NCBI GenBank assembly: GCA_002238685.1
Contig: MPMV01000004.1
Coordinates: 1-64,000, forward strand
Origin: a bacterium EF100-94H03 bin56
GTDB lineage: Bacteria; Pseudomonadota; Alphaproteobacteria; SP197
Length of the DNA stretch: 64,000 bases
Direction: 5' to 3'
The position numbers were made by a program, and so were the translations under genes. Of this stretch, positions 8,722 to 17,478 are shown in pieces (the stretch's first letter is position 1; each line of letters opens with the position of its first letter). The notes under the pieces are model-generated. The model searched no databases. It was not told the DNA's origin and saw only the letters and a list, made by a program, of their open reading frames with translations.

Positions 8722-9711
8722 TCAGGCACCCCCTTCGTGTAGCGCACGGTCCGCGGTGATGACGCGCACGGCGCTTGGACTCATGACAAGGGACTGGGTG
8801 ATGAACCTGGCATCCTCCTCCCGGACACCTCTCAGCAACCAGCCATCGGTCACACCGGTTGCACAGAACACCACGTCACCTGATGCCAGTTCCCCGATTG
8901 AGAAGATGCGATCCGGATCCGTGATACCCATGGCGCGGGCCCGACTGCGTTCACCGTGATCGCGAAAGGCCAGGCGACCCTGAAAATGGCCTCCCACACA
9001 ACGAAGGGCGGCGGCGGCCAGCACACCCTCCGGAGCGCCGCCAATTCCCATGTAGATGTCGATTCCGGTCTCCGGCCTGGTCGTGGCAATCACGCCTGCG
9101 ACATCGCCGTCCTGGATGAGCCGGACGCGCGCACCCGTCTTCCGCACCTCCCGGATCAGGTCATCATGGCGCGGACGGTTGAGGATCAGCGCGACAAGAT
9201 CATCGATCTTGCGACCGCTCGCCTCGGCGAGGCGCTGCATGTTCTCGCCCGGAGACCGATCGAGTCCTACAACGCCTTCCGGCAGATCCGCTCCGACCGC
9301 GATCTTCTCCATGTAGGTATCCGGGGCATGGAGGAGTCCTCCAGCACCCGAAAACGCCAGGACAGCCAGCGAATTGGCTCCTCCCGTCGCACAGAGCGTC
9401 GTTCCCTCAAGCGGATCAAGAGCGATGTCGATGCGCGCACCTTTTCCCGTACCGACCTCCTCGCCGATGTAGAGCATCGGCGCTTCGTCGCGCTCTCCCT
9501 CGCCAATCACCACCCGGCCCTGCATGTCGATGCGGTTGAGAGCGCGCCGCATGGCATCGACAGCCGCCTGGTCTGCGGTCTTCTCATCACCGCGTCCAAC
9601 ATGCCGGGAAGCTGCGATGGCAGCCGCCTCGCAGACCCGAGTCGCGTCAAGGACAAGGTGTTCAATGCACGTCACGGATGTCGTTCCCGACTCGGCCGGG
9701 TCATGCGTCAT
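8722..9711 (-). CDS. glpX: Fructose-1,6-bisphosphatase class II
   Basis: Gluconeogenic FBPase II (329 residues, standard length), which dephosphorylates fructose-1,6-bisphosphate and in related bacteria also sedoheptulose-1,7-bisphosphate. Li+-sensitive phosphatase-fold metal sites are visible as GEGERDEAPML and DPLEGTTL, and GIGGAPEGVLAAAALRCVGG is a GlpX hallmark. Its start overlaps the stop of hom by 4 bases. Gene order hom-glpX-recJ is a recurrent alphaproteobacterial arrangement. Confidence 0.95.
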   Translation of the reverse strand: MTHDPAESGTTSVTCIEHLVLDATRVCEAAAIAASRHVGRGDEKTADQAAVDAMRRALNRIDMQGRVVIGEGERDEAPMLYIGEEVGTGKGARIDIALDPLEGTTLCATGGANSLAVLAFSGAGGLLHAPDTYMEKIAVGADLPEGVVGLDRSPGENMQRLAEASGRKIDDLVALILNRPRHDDLIREVRKTGARVRLIQDGDVAGVIATTRPETGIDIYMGIGGAPEGVLAAAALRCVGGHFQGRLAFRDHGERSRARAMGITDPDRIFSIGELASGDVVFCATGVTDGWLLRGVREEDARFITQSLVMSPSAVRVITADRALHEGGA

Positions 9712-10997
9712 ACCCGTTCGATGCGGATGGTGACCGGTGGCTCGGTCACAGTGTCGAGGGCGGCAATGCGTTCACAGGCCCGGCGCATCGACGCCTCCTC
9801 TGCCTCATGGGTCGTCATCACGACCGGTACTGTCTCGCCGGGGTCCCGTCCTCGCTGCAGAAGGCTACCCAGGGAGATCTGCTCATCGCGCAGTATCGCG
9901 GAAACGTCCGCCATGACACCGGGTTGGTCGATCACCATCAGACGTACGTAGTACTCGCCCTGTCGCTGGTCGATTGCCACCGTTGGACGATGGACCAGTT
10001 CGGGACCAGGGACGGCAAACATGGCGTGACGGACACCCCGGGCAATGTCGGCAAGATCGGCGACCACGGCCGTCGCCGTCGGGCCCGCCCCCGCCCCCGC
10101 CCCGATGAGTGTTGTCACCGGGGCCGCATCGCCCTCGATGACGACGGCATTGAAAACACCATCGATATGCGCGATCGCACCATCTTCCGGAACCATTGTG
10201 GGATGCACCCTTTGTTCCACGCCACCGGTGCCGGCCTGAGCGATGGCGAGCAACTTGATGCGATAGCCGAACTCGCGGGCGAAGGCGATATCCATGGGTG
10301 TCACACCGCGTATCCCCTCGACATGAACTCCCGCAAAATCCACCGGTCGACGGAACGCAAGGGCAGCAAGGATCGCAAGTTTGTGTGCCGCATCGCCGCC
10401 GCCGATGTCGAGGGTGGGATCAAGCTCGGCATAGCCCAGGCGTTGTGCCTCGCCGAGGACGTCTTCGAAAGCCGCGCCGTGTTCGCGCATGGCGGTGAGA
10501 ATGTAGTTCGACGTGCCGTTGAGGATACCGTGGACTCGACGGACCCGGTTCGCCGCCAGTCCCTCGCGGAGCGTCTTGATCACCGGGATGCCACCAGCGA
10601 CTGCCGCCTCGTAGCCGACATGGATGCCAGCATGGTCGGCGGCTGTTGCAAGTTCCGTTCCGTGAATGGCAAGGAGCGCCTTGTTGGCCGTGACAAAGTG
10701 CTTGCCGGCGGCGATGGAACGCCTGGCAAGATCGAGAGCCACGCCGTCCTCGCCACCGATGAGTTCGACGACAACATCGATCTCGGGATCATCCGCGAGA
10801 CTCCGCGCGTCATCGAACCAGCGGCAGTCGCCAAGCTCGATCCCCCGGTCGCGGCTGCGGTCCCTCGCCGACACTCCGGCGATCCCGATCTTGCGGCCGC
10901 ACCCGGCCTCGATGAGATCGGCGTTGCGCCGGAGGAGCCCGATCACCCCCGAGCCAACCGTTCCCAGCCCGGCAATTCCGATTCCGAGAGTCGCCAT
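9708..10997 (-). CDS. hom: Homoserine dehydrogenase
   Basis: Reduces aspartate semialdehyde to homoserine for threonine, methionine and isoleucine synthesis. It has 429 residues: an NAD(P)-binding Rossmann motif (GIAGLGTVGSGV) at the start, the catalytic domain with GGGDAAHKLAILAALAF, and a C-terminal ACT domain (VIDQPGVMADVSAILRDEQI), which suggests feedback inhibition by threonine. The start at 10997 is chosen because its ATG is embedded in the TGATG overlap with the upstream lipoprotein stop. In many relatives an aminotransferase gene precedes hom; here a small lipoprotein does. Confidence 0.95.
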   Translation of the reverse strand: MATLGIGIAGLGTVGSGVIGLLRRNADLIEAGCGRKIGIAGVSARDRSRDRGIELGDCRWFDDARSLADDPEIDVVVELIGGEDGVALDLARRSIAAGKHFVTANKALLAIHGTELATAADHAGIHVGYEAAVAGGIPVIKTLREGLAANRVRRVHGILNGTSNYILTAMREHGAAFEDVLGEAQRLGYAELDPTLDIGGGDAAHKLAILAALAFRRPVDFAGVHVEGIRGVTPMDIAFAREFGYRIKLLAIAQAGTGGVEQRVHPTMVPEDGAIAHIDGVFNAVVIEGDAAPVTTLIGAGAGAGPTATAVVADLADIARGVRHAMFAVPGPELVHRPTVAIDQRQGEYYVRLMVIDQPGVMADVSAILRDEQISLGSLLQRGRDPGETVPVVMTTHEAEEASMRRACERIAALDTVTEPPVTIRIERV

Positions 10998-11242
10998 CAG
11001 TTCCCGGCTTCCGGGTAGGGCCACGATTCCAGTTCTTCCTCGACCGCTTCCCTGACCTCGAGAAGTTCGTCAACGGTGTCGTCAAACTCCTCCAGGGTCG
11101 CAACATCGGGAGGAGTCCCCGGAACGGAAGCCAGACGGGGCCAGGAATCGTCGCTACAGCCCGACAGCATCGACAGTGCGACGGCAAGCACCAGGACCAC
11201 ACGTCCCGGCAACATCACGCTTGAGGTGGCCTGATGAGCCAT
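10997..11242 (-). CDS. Small lipoprotein coupled to hom
   Basis: An 81-residue protein with a hydrophobic signal sequence (VVLVLAVALSMLSGC) ending in a lipobox Cys near residue 29. The mature part is short and acidic, with a VPGTPPDVATLEEFDDTVDE stretch that looks helical. Its stop is fused to the hom start as TGATG, so it is the first gene of the hom-glpX-recJ unit. Similar small envelope lipoproteins with an LASVP motif occur in alphaproteobacteria; their function is unknown. The link to a biosynthetic gene is odd and may reflect only shared transcription. Confidence 0.7.
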   Translation of the reverse strand: MAHQATSSVMLPGRVVLVLAVALSMLSGCSDDSWPRLASVPGTPPDVATLEEFDDTVDELLEVREAVEEELESWPYPEAGN

Positions 11243-11347
11243 TGTATATCCTGATCTCGCACGGTTGCCGATCGCGCCAGGGTAACCTATCGCGTCCGGG
11301 GCAGTCGCTCAACCGGCGTGGCCCCCCCGAAGACGGAACTGCAGACG

Positions 11348-13111
11348 ATGACCGAGACTGACTTCCACGCCCGCGACTGGCAGGCTGTCGCCGAACGCAG
11401 CAGCCGGCTGGTTCAGGAATTCCTGTCCCATCAGGACAACTCCATGGAGGACATCAGGCGCATGAACGAGGTGTTCATGGACGCCTTCACGCGCCTGATG
11501 AAGGACCCGGAGAAACTTGTCGAGGCCCAGACCAGCCTGTGGCGCGACTACATGAGCCTGTGGCAGACAACAACCCGGAGAATGATGGGAGAGGAGGTCG
11601 AGCCGGTCATCGAGCCGGAGGCCGGCGACAAGCGATTCCGCGATGACTCCTGGTCCGGTGACGCCGTGTTTGATCACATCAAGCAATCCTACCTGCTGTG
11701 CTCCAGCTGGCTGCAATCCCTGATGGGCTCTGTCGACGGGCTCGACGCTCGGGACAGACGGAAACTCGACTTCTACACACGGCTCTTCATCGATGGCGTG
11801 TCACCGACCAACTTTGCCGCGACCAATCCGGAAGTGTTGAGGGCCACGGCCGAAAGCAAGGGCGAAAACCTCGTCAAGGGCCTTGCCAACCTTCTCGAGG
11901 ATCTCGAGAGGGGCAAGGGCCGACTCGCCATCCGCACGGTCGACGAGGACGCCTTCGAGGTTGGCGGCAACATCGCCGTGACACCGGGAAAGGTCGTCTT
12001 CCGGAATGATCTCATGGAGCTCATCCAGTATGCGCCGACAACCGAAAAGGTCCGCCGGCGACCCCTGCTGATCATCCCGCCATGGATCAACAAGTACTAC
12101 ATCCTGGACCTCAGTCCGCGGAACTCGTTCGTGCGCTGGATGGTCGACCAGGGGCACACGGTCTTCGTCATCTCATGGATCAATCCCGATGCCTCGCTCG
12201 GCAACAAGACCTTCGAGGACTACATGATCGAGGGACCCGTGGCCGCACTCGATGCCGTCGGCGAGGCCACCGGAGAAGACAAGGTCAACACCCTGGGATA
12301 CTGCATAGGCGGAACGCTGCTCGCCTGCACACTGGCTCACCTGGCGGCGAAGGGTGACCGGCGCGCGGCCTCTGCCACCTTTCTGACGACACTGGTGGAT
12401 TTCGAGGATGTCGGCAACGTCGAGATCTTCATTGACGATGACCAGATCAGCAGTCTCGAGAGCGCCATGAACGAGCGCGGCTTTCTTGACGGCTCGGAAA
12501 TGGCTGCCGTGTTCTCCACCCTGCGCGCCAACGATCTCATCTGGTCCTTCGTCATCAACAACTATCTGCTTGGAAAGGACCCATTCCCCTTCGACATTCT
12601 CTACTGGAACAGCGATTCGACCCGGCTTCCCGCCGCCATGCACAGCTACTACCTGCGGCGCATGTACCTTGAGAACCAGCTCATCCAGCCTGGCGCACTG
12701 GAGCTCGGCGGCACACCGATCGACCTCTCGGCCATCGAGACGCCGGCCTATCTGTTGTCAACGCAGGACGACCACATTGCGCCCTGGACGTCGACCTACC
12801 GCGCCACCGGCCACTTCAAGGGCAAGACCGTCTTCACGTTGGCGAAGTCCGGACATGTCGCGGGCGTCGTCAATCCGCCGGCGAAGAAAAAGTACGGATA
12901 CTGGACCAACAGCACGACACCTGCAGACCCTCAATCCTGGCTCGACAGCGCGCAGAACCACGAAGGTTCCTGGTGGCCCCACTGGCAGACATGGCTCGCA
13001 AGGAGAAGCGGCAGCATGGTCGAAGCCCGAGAGCCCGGTACTGGCAAACTCCCTGCCCTCGCCGATGCCCCCGGCCCCTACGTCAAGGTTGACCTCCGCC
13101 AACAGACCTGA
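11348..13111 (+). CDS. phaC: Class I poly(3-hydroxyalkanoate) synthase
   Basis: Polymerises (R)-3-hydroxyacyl-CoA into storage granules. It has about 587 residues. The alpha/beta-hydrolase domain carries the lipase-like box GYCIGG with the nucleophile Cys near residue 319; the catalytic Asp lies in STQDDHIAP and the His in KSGHVAGVVNPP. The N-terminal region (VFMDAFTRLMKDPEKLVEAQ) is typical of class I. The ATG at 11348 is used; an in-frame GTG at 11318 is the alternative, and neither has a strong ribosome-binding site. No phasin or phaR lies next to it. A PhaJ-like MaoC hydratase at 19004 could feed it. Confidence 0.95.
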   Translation: MTETDFHARDWQAVAERSSRLVQEFLSHQDNSMEDIRRMNEVFMDAFTRLMKDPEKLVEAQTSLWRDYMSLWQTTTRRMMGEEVEPVIEPEAGDKRFRDDSWSGDAVFDHIKQSYLLCSSWLQSLMGSVDGLDARDRRKLDFYTRLFIDGVSPTNFAATNPEVLRATAESKGENLVKGLANLLEDLERGKGRLAIRTVDEDAFEVGGNIAVTPGKVVFRNDLMELIQYAPTTEKVRRRPLLIIPPWINKYYILDLSPRNSFVRWMVDQGHTVFVISWINPDASLGNKTFEDYMIEGPVAALDAVGEATGEDKVNTLGYCIGGTLLACTLAHLAAKGDRRAASATFLTTLVDFEDVGNVEIFIDDDQISSLESAMNERGFLDGSEMAAVFSTLRANDLIWSFVINNYLLGKDPFPFDILYWNSDSTRLPAAMHSYYLRRMYLENQLIQPGALELGGTPIDLSAIETPAYLLSTQDDHIAPWTSTYRATGHFKGKTVFTLAKSGHVAGVVNPPAKKKYGYWTNSTTPADPQSWLDSAQNHEGSWWPHWQTWLARRSGSMVEAREPGTGKLPALADAPGPYVKVDLRQQT

Positions 13112-13384
13112 GCACCTTCCGCCCGGACAGCCAGGGATACCGTCAAGAACCGGGAAGTGTGGCGCTTGCAGACATCCGCACACGAACGAGGCCGCAAACA
13201 TCCTGTCGAACCGTAACGGGTTCCACTGCATGAACGGTCCGGCGGCACCTCACAAGAGCGCAAGCCAATATCAGCGCGGGTTTCTCCTCCTGGTCATCGG
13301 TTGCGCCAAACCTTTGACTGGAGTGCCGGTCGCCCGCAGGCTGTTCCGGAACGCGTCCCATCCGGGGACTATCGGTTACACAAA

Positions 13385-14443
13385 ATGCCCCGAGCGAGCT
13401 CCGAGCCGATCAGTAGAGATGCAATTTTGTCCCGCCTGAGGCTGATGGGCGCGACCATGCTGGTTATTTTCGCGACCAGCGTCCTGTTCGGCGCGACCCT
13501 GCAGGCCGGCTTTTCCTGGTACAACGCCTATGGCTCGATCGGCACCGCCGCCGTCATCGGGTTGCCGATCTTCTCCTTTGAACTGTTCTACGTGACCAGT
13601 CCGCTCGGCGCTGCTTTCCGGCGCTGGCCCTTTGCCCGTTTCATCGCCGTCCGGCTTGCGGTCTGGTGCGCGTGGATCTTCATCGCGACGCAGCTTTCGC
13701 GCCACTGGTTCTGGAGCACCGGAGGGAAAGTGCTTGCGGACGCCGACTTCTGGTGGATCGCCTTGTTCTCCTTCGCGGTCGGCTTCACGGTCGTGTCGTG
13801 CCTGACCCTGAATCGACTGATCGGGCCCGGTGTATTCCGCAATTTCCTTCTGGGTCGTTATCACACGCCGCGGGAAGAGGAGCGCGCCCTCCTTTTCCTC
13901 GATCTGGTCGGCTCCACCGCAATTGCCGAGCGCATCGGGGCCACCCGGTTTCTCGAGCTGGTGAACCGGTTCGTCTACGATGTCGGCGCGGCACTGGAGG
14001 GCAGCGGCGGCACGATCTACCAGTATGTCGGCGACGAGGCGATCGTCACCTGGCGCCTCGACAAGACCCGGGATCTCTCGGATGCGGTGGAGGTCGTCTT
14101 CCGCCTGCGCGCACGCATTGCGGCGCGGGGCGACGAATACCGGAGCCGTTTCGGCGTGATGCCCGCCTTTCGGGCCGCCTTGCATGCCGGTCCGGTCGTG
14201 GCCGGCGAAATCGGCGACAGCAAGCTGGAGATCGTACTGCTCGGTGACACAGTCAACACCACAGCGCGGATCGAACAATCGTGCCGGGATTTCGACCGGG
14301 ATTTTCTCGCCTCGGCCGAAGCGCTGTCCCTCGCCTCCTTGCCCGCCGGCACCCGGAGCGAGGCCATGCCAGCGGTAGCGCTGAAGGGCAAGTCGCAGCA
14401 GGTCGAACTTTACGCCATCACCCGGACCTGTACCAACGGCTGA
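13385..14443 (+). CDS. Membrane-anchored class III adenylate/guanylate cyclase
   Basis: A 352-residue protein. The N-terminal 160 residues hold about four hydrophobic helices (LVIFATSVLFGATLQAGF, AAVIGLPIFSFELFYV, and two more). The C-terminal class III catalytic domain begins near LLFLDLVGSTAIAERIG with the first metal Asp; the second lies in YQYVGDEAIVTW, and GDTVNTTARIEQ provides the transition-state Asn and Arg. All catalytic elements look intact, so it should make cAMP or cGMP. It sits alone. The start is set at the ATG 13385; upstream in-frame alternatives are non-ATG and lack a ribosome-binding site. Confidence 0.9.
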   Translation: MPRASSEPISRDAILSRLRLMGATMLVIFATSVLFGATLQAGFSWYNAYGSIGTAAVIGLPIFSFELFYVTSPLGAAFRRWPFARFIAVRLAVWCAWIFIATQLSRHWFWSTGGKVLADADFWWIALFSFAVGFTVVSCLTLNRLIGPGVFRNFLLGRYHTPREEERALLFLDLVGSTAIAERIGATRFLELVNRFVYDVGAALEGSGGTIYQYVGDEAIVTWRLDKTRDLSDAVEVVFRLRARIAARGDEYRSRFGVMPAFRAALHAGPVVAGEIGDSKLEIVLLGDTVNTTARIEQSCRDFDRDFLASAEALSLASLPAGTRSEAMPAVALKGKSQQVELYAITRTCTNG

Positions 14444-14801
14444 GACTGGAGACTCAAGGAAGGAGATCGAACGAGACCTCTTTCGCGGGATGGTGACGCC
14501 TGGTACGACAATGGCAACGCGGGTCTCGACCGTGGCGCTCTGGATCGTATTGCCAGAGCAAGAACCGAACCGGCCCGTGACGGGCAACGGGTCGTTGCGG
14601 CGCTATCGTTCAGATTCCGGGGTTCGTTGCCGGGCCCGGAAGGGCGTCGGGTGGACGGGCGCAACTTGACAAACTTCGAATCCGGTTTGATGACCGGTTC
14701 AGCGCTTGTCTCCGTCGCATCATGGAGATGGCAGCATTTAGACCAACGATACAGTACGTTATGATAAACGCACGCAATTCTCACCGGATTGAGTGCAGGG
14801 A
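14444..14801. other. Convergent intergenic region, no gene seen
   Basis: About 360 bp between the convergent cyclase and argC genes. I see no convincing ORF, tRNA or strong terminator hairpin here. Confidence 0.4.
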
Positions 14802-15851
14802 TCAGGGGAAGACGGCGACTTGCGGGAGGCCCCGGGTCTCGTCCTGACCGGTCATGACGTTCATGTTCTGGAGTGCCTGTCCCGATGCGCCCTTGACCAG
14901 ATTGTCGAGGGCCGACACGAGGATGGCCCGTCCGGGAACGCGATCCGCAAAGATCCCGATGAGACACAGGTTCGAACCCCTCACCTCATGTGTCGACGGG
15001 GCCTTTCCTTCCTCGGTCAGCCGGACGAAGGGTTCGTCCCGGTAACGCCGGGCCAGGGCGGCGCGCAGATCCTGATGCACGACCCCCGGCTTCAACGACA
15101 CATAGATTGTCGCCAGGATGCCCCGGTTCATGGGAACGAGGTGCGGCGTGAACGTGCAGGTCACCGGCTGGCCTGCGGCCCGCGACAGTTCCTGGTCGAT
15201 CTCGGGGGCATGCCGGTGACGGGCAATCCCGTAGGCCCGCAAACCTTCCGATACCTCTGTATGAAGACTGGATTGCCGCGCTTCCCTTCCAGCGCCGCTG
15301 ACGCCGGACTTGGCGTCGATCACGATCGTCGACGTGTCGATCAGCCCCTCTTCAAGACAGGGAACGAGCGGCAGTTCCGAGGTCGTGGTGTAGCAGCCGG
15401 GGTTGGCGACAACCCGTGCCGCAGTGATCTCGTCGCGCCTGATTTCGGTCAGTCCGTAGACGGCATCACGCTGCAGCCCGGGAGCCACGTGTTCCCTGCC
15501 GTACCACTCAGCATAGACATCTGGATCTGAGAACCGGTAATCGGCGGAGAGGTCAACCACCTTCAGATGTCCGGGAAGGCTGGCGATGGCGGCCTGCGCC
15601 GTGCCATGCGGAAGGCAGCTGAAGACGGCATCGGCCGTCGACCAGTCGACGTCGTCAACCGTCACGAGGTCCGGCAGCATGAGGCCGCCTAGATGGGGAT
15701 GGACGTCACCCAGCGGCGAACCGGCGCGCCTCGCTGCGGTCACGGCCACCACCTCGATGCCACCGTGTGCGGCCACGAGTCGCAGGAGTTCCGCACCGGT
15801 ATAGCCGCTGGCGCCAAGCACCACGACCTTGAGCTTGCTGTTCACCGTCAT
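14802..15851 (-). CDS. argC: N-acetyl-gamma-glutamyl-phosphate reductase
   Basis: Third step of arginine biosynthesis, the NADPH-dependent reduction of N-acetylglutamyl phosphate to the semialdehyde. The 349 residues match the long (type 1) ArgC form. They include the Rossmann motif VVVLGASGYTGAELLRL, the catalytic Cys in ANPGCYTTT, and the region HRHAPEIDQEL with the assisting His. It starts at the ATG 15851 with GGGAG upstream. A 53-codon membrane protein gene is encoded just upstream on the same strand. Confidence 0.96.
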   Translation of the reverse strand: MTVNSKLKVVVLGASGYTGAELLRLVAAHGGIEVVAVTAARRAGSPLGDVHPHLGGLMLPDLVTVDDVDWSTADAVFSCLPHGTAQAAIASLPGHLKVVDLSADYRFSDPDVYAEWYGREHVAPGLQRDAVYGLTEIRRDEITAARVVANPGCYTTTSELPLVPCLEEGLIDTSTIVIDAKSGVSGAGREARQSSLHTEVSEGLRAYGIARHRHAPEIDQELSRAAGQPVTCTFTPHLVPMNRGILATIYVSLKPGVVHQDLRAALARRYRDEPFVRLTEEGKAPSTHEVRGSNLCLIGIFADRVPGRAILVSALDNLVKGASGQALQNMNVMTGQDETRGLPQVAVFP

Positions 15852-15896
15852 CGTTGGCCATCTCCCGGGAGTACTTCACCCACCGGGACGGAACCC

Positions 15897-16058
15897 CTAT
15901 TCGGGGGCAGGAGGCTCGACGCCGAACCAGCCGGCAATATCGACACCCAGCAGCAGCAGAACGATGAGGAGGCCCATGACGAATGTTCCCGCCAGGAGGG
16001 CACGCTCGGTTCTGACGAGGCCGTCTTCTTCGCGAACCAGATCAACCAGCATACGCAT
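15897..16058 (-). CDS. Small single-pass membrane protein, 53 residues
   Basis: A short ORF with its own ribosome-binding site (GGGGAG about 9 nt before ATG 16058). The N-terminal 20 residues are charged (LVDLVREEDGLVRTERALL), followed by one strongly hydrophobic helix (GTFVMGLLIVLLLLGVDIAG) and a short Pro-rich tail ending APE. This predicts a cytoplasmic-in, single-span protein. It lies 45 bp upstream of argC on the same strand and may share its transcript. I recognise no family. Confidence 0.6.
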   Translation of the reverse strand: MRMLVDLVREEDGLVRTERALLAGTFVMGLLIVLLLLGVDIAGWFGVEPPAPE

Positions 16059-16125
16059 GACACGGCTCCCCATCACTGACCGAAGTCCTCACGAGACGCG
16101 CCCATGATACTCACGCCCGCACCGA

Positions 16126-17037
16126 TCACAACCGAAGGATGGCATCTTCGGCTTGCCGTGCCGCCTCGATCAGCCAGTCGCGAAAGGCGCTGACGTTCGG
16201 TTTGCGGGCACTGCCCCTGGGATAGACGAGCCAGTAGGACAAGTCCTCGTCGGTCAGATCACCAAAGGGCATGACTAGACGGCCGTCGTCGACATCGCCC
16301 TGCACGACAATCCGGCTGCCGAGGGCCACACCGAGTCCCGCAGCAGCCGCCTCGAGGGCAAGGTCGCTGCTTTCGAATTTCAGTCCTCCCGTGCCGTCGA
16401 CACCCTCGACATGAAGCGCAGCAAGCCAATAGCGCCAGTCTTCATCATCCTGTTCGTGCAACAACGTGTGATGGCGCAGATCGGCTGGCCCCACCAGTGG
16501 ATGCTGTCCGCTGAGGAGATCGGGACTGCACACCGCAACGTAGCGGTCCTCGAACAGCTTGACCGCGTCGAGGCCCGGCCAGGACCCGGTGCCGTAGCGA
16601 ATGCCGCAATCGATGTCCTCGCGGAAGAAGTCGACCATGCGGTCCGTGGTCACCATGCGGACCTCGACATCGGGGTGAAGCCGGTGAAACTCCCGCAACC
16701 GCGGAATGAACCACCTGACGGCGAAAGTCGCCAGCATGGTGACCGACAGCGGGCCATGGGTGTCCTGACTGATGATGAGGTTCGTGCCATCGGCAATGAT
16801 GTCGAAGGCCTGACGCAGGAACGGAAGGTACATGCCGCCCGTATCCGTGAGCTGCAGACCACGTCCATGGCGCTCGAAGAGACGTGTGTTCAGACGCTCC
16901 TCGAGTTTCCTCACCTGATGACTGATGGCGGCCTGGGTCACGCTGAGTTCCCCCGCCGCGCGGGTGAAGGAGAGGTGGCGACCGGCAGCCTCGAAGGCCC
17001 TCAGGGCATTGAGCGGCGGTAGTCGGCGTGATGACAT
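16126..17037 (-). CDS. GcvA-like LysR-family transcriptional regulator
   Basis: A 303-residue LysR protein. The N-terminal winged helix reads LPPLNALRAFEAAGRHLSFT with RAAGELSVTQAAISHQVRKL, typical of the GcvA subgroup, and the rest is the periplasmic-binding-like effector domain. The start ATG at 17037 is preceded by GAGGGAG. Its 5' third and its upstream region are duplicated in tandem at 17304-17719. A 40-codon ORF and then a homocysteine methyltransferase are transcribed divergently, and these are the likely targets. Confidence 0.9.
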   Translation of the reverse strand: MSSRRLPPLNALRAFEAAGRHLSFTRAAGELSVTQAAISHQVRKLEERLNTRLFERHGRGLQLTDTGGMYLPFLRQAFDIIADGTNLIISQDTHGPLSVTMLATFAVRWFIPRLREFHRLHPDVEVRMVTTDRMVDFFREDIDCGIRYGTGSWPGLDAVKLFEDRYVAVCSPDLLSGQHPLVGPADLRHHTLLHEQDDEDWRYWLAALHVEGVDGTGGLKFESSDLALEAAAAGLGVALGSRIVVQGDVDDGRLVMPFGDLTDEDLSYWLVYPRGSARKPNVSAFRDWLIEAARQAEDAILRL

Positions 17038-17279
17038 ATGCATCTCCCTCATGCCTGAGGTGATCAATCATCGCTGGTTAAGCGCCATGGGGAATTCCCA
17101 GGCTACAAGCCGGAACAGAGCATGGTTCCGAAACGTTTGCGACAAGGAGAATTTCCATGCTCTTCAAAAGAACCGTTCGTGACGAAATTCGCCGTGACAC
17201 GATCCGGACCCGGCGTCAGGCTCTCTCCTCGTTCGCCAGCCGGATCAATGTGCTCAAACTGCTCACTCCTCCGTGGTGA
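16863..17279. repeat. Tandem duplication unit A (gcvA-like 5' end + 40-codon ORF)
   Basis: About 417 bp closely matched by 17304-17719. The unit spans the first third of the LysR gene, the divergent promoter region and the entire 40-codon ORF. Both copies start at a shared GTCCATG.CGCTCGAAGAG junction and keep identical internal spacing. Confidence 0.85.
17157..17279 (+). CDS. Arg-rich 40-residue small protein, copy 1
   Basis: A short ORF preceded by a textbook ribosome-binding site (ACAAGGAGA ending a few nt before the ATG), divergent from the LysR gene. The peptide is very basic. It shares with copy 2 the core RRDTIR.RRQA and then S.ASRIN.LK.L, with the same length of exactly 40 codons. 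The copies differ at many positions but contain no indel and no premature stop, which argues for a translated product. No family is recognised. It could be a regulatory small protein or a leader peptide for the downstream methyltransferase. Confidence 0.6.
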   Translation: MLFKRTVRDEIRRDTIRTRRQALSSFASRINVLKLLTPPW

Positions 17280-17478
17280 TGCACAGGCGGAAGCGCTCTC
17301 CAAGTCCATGACGCTCGAAGAGACGTGTGTTCAGTCGCTCTTCGAGTTTCCTCACCTGATGACTGATGGCGGCCTGGGTCACGCTGAGTTCCCCCGCCGC
17401 GCGGGTGAAAGAGAGGTGGCGACCGGCAGCCTCGAAGGCCCTCAGGGCATTGAGCGGCGGGAGACGGCGCGATGGCAT
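17263..17478 (-). pseudogene. Truncated GcvA-like LysR gene (winged helix only)
   Basis: A second copy of the regulator's 5' end. From the ATG at 17478 it repeats the winged-helix sequence (RAAGELSVTQAAISHQVRKL) almost exactly to RLFERHG, then runs into unrelated sequence (LGERFRLCITTEE) and stops. If made, the roughly 70-residue DNA-binding stub has no effector domain and could compete for the same operators. Confidence 0.75.

Noticed and set aside
11801-12643. Minus-strand frames inside the PHA synthase gene
   Set aside because: Shadows of a strongly supported plus-strand gene.
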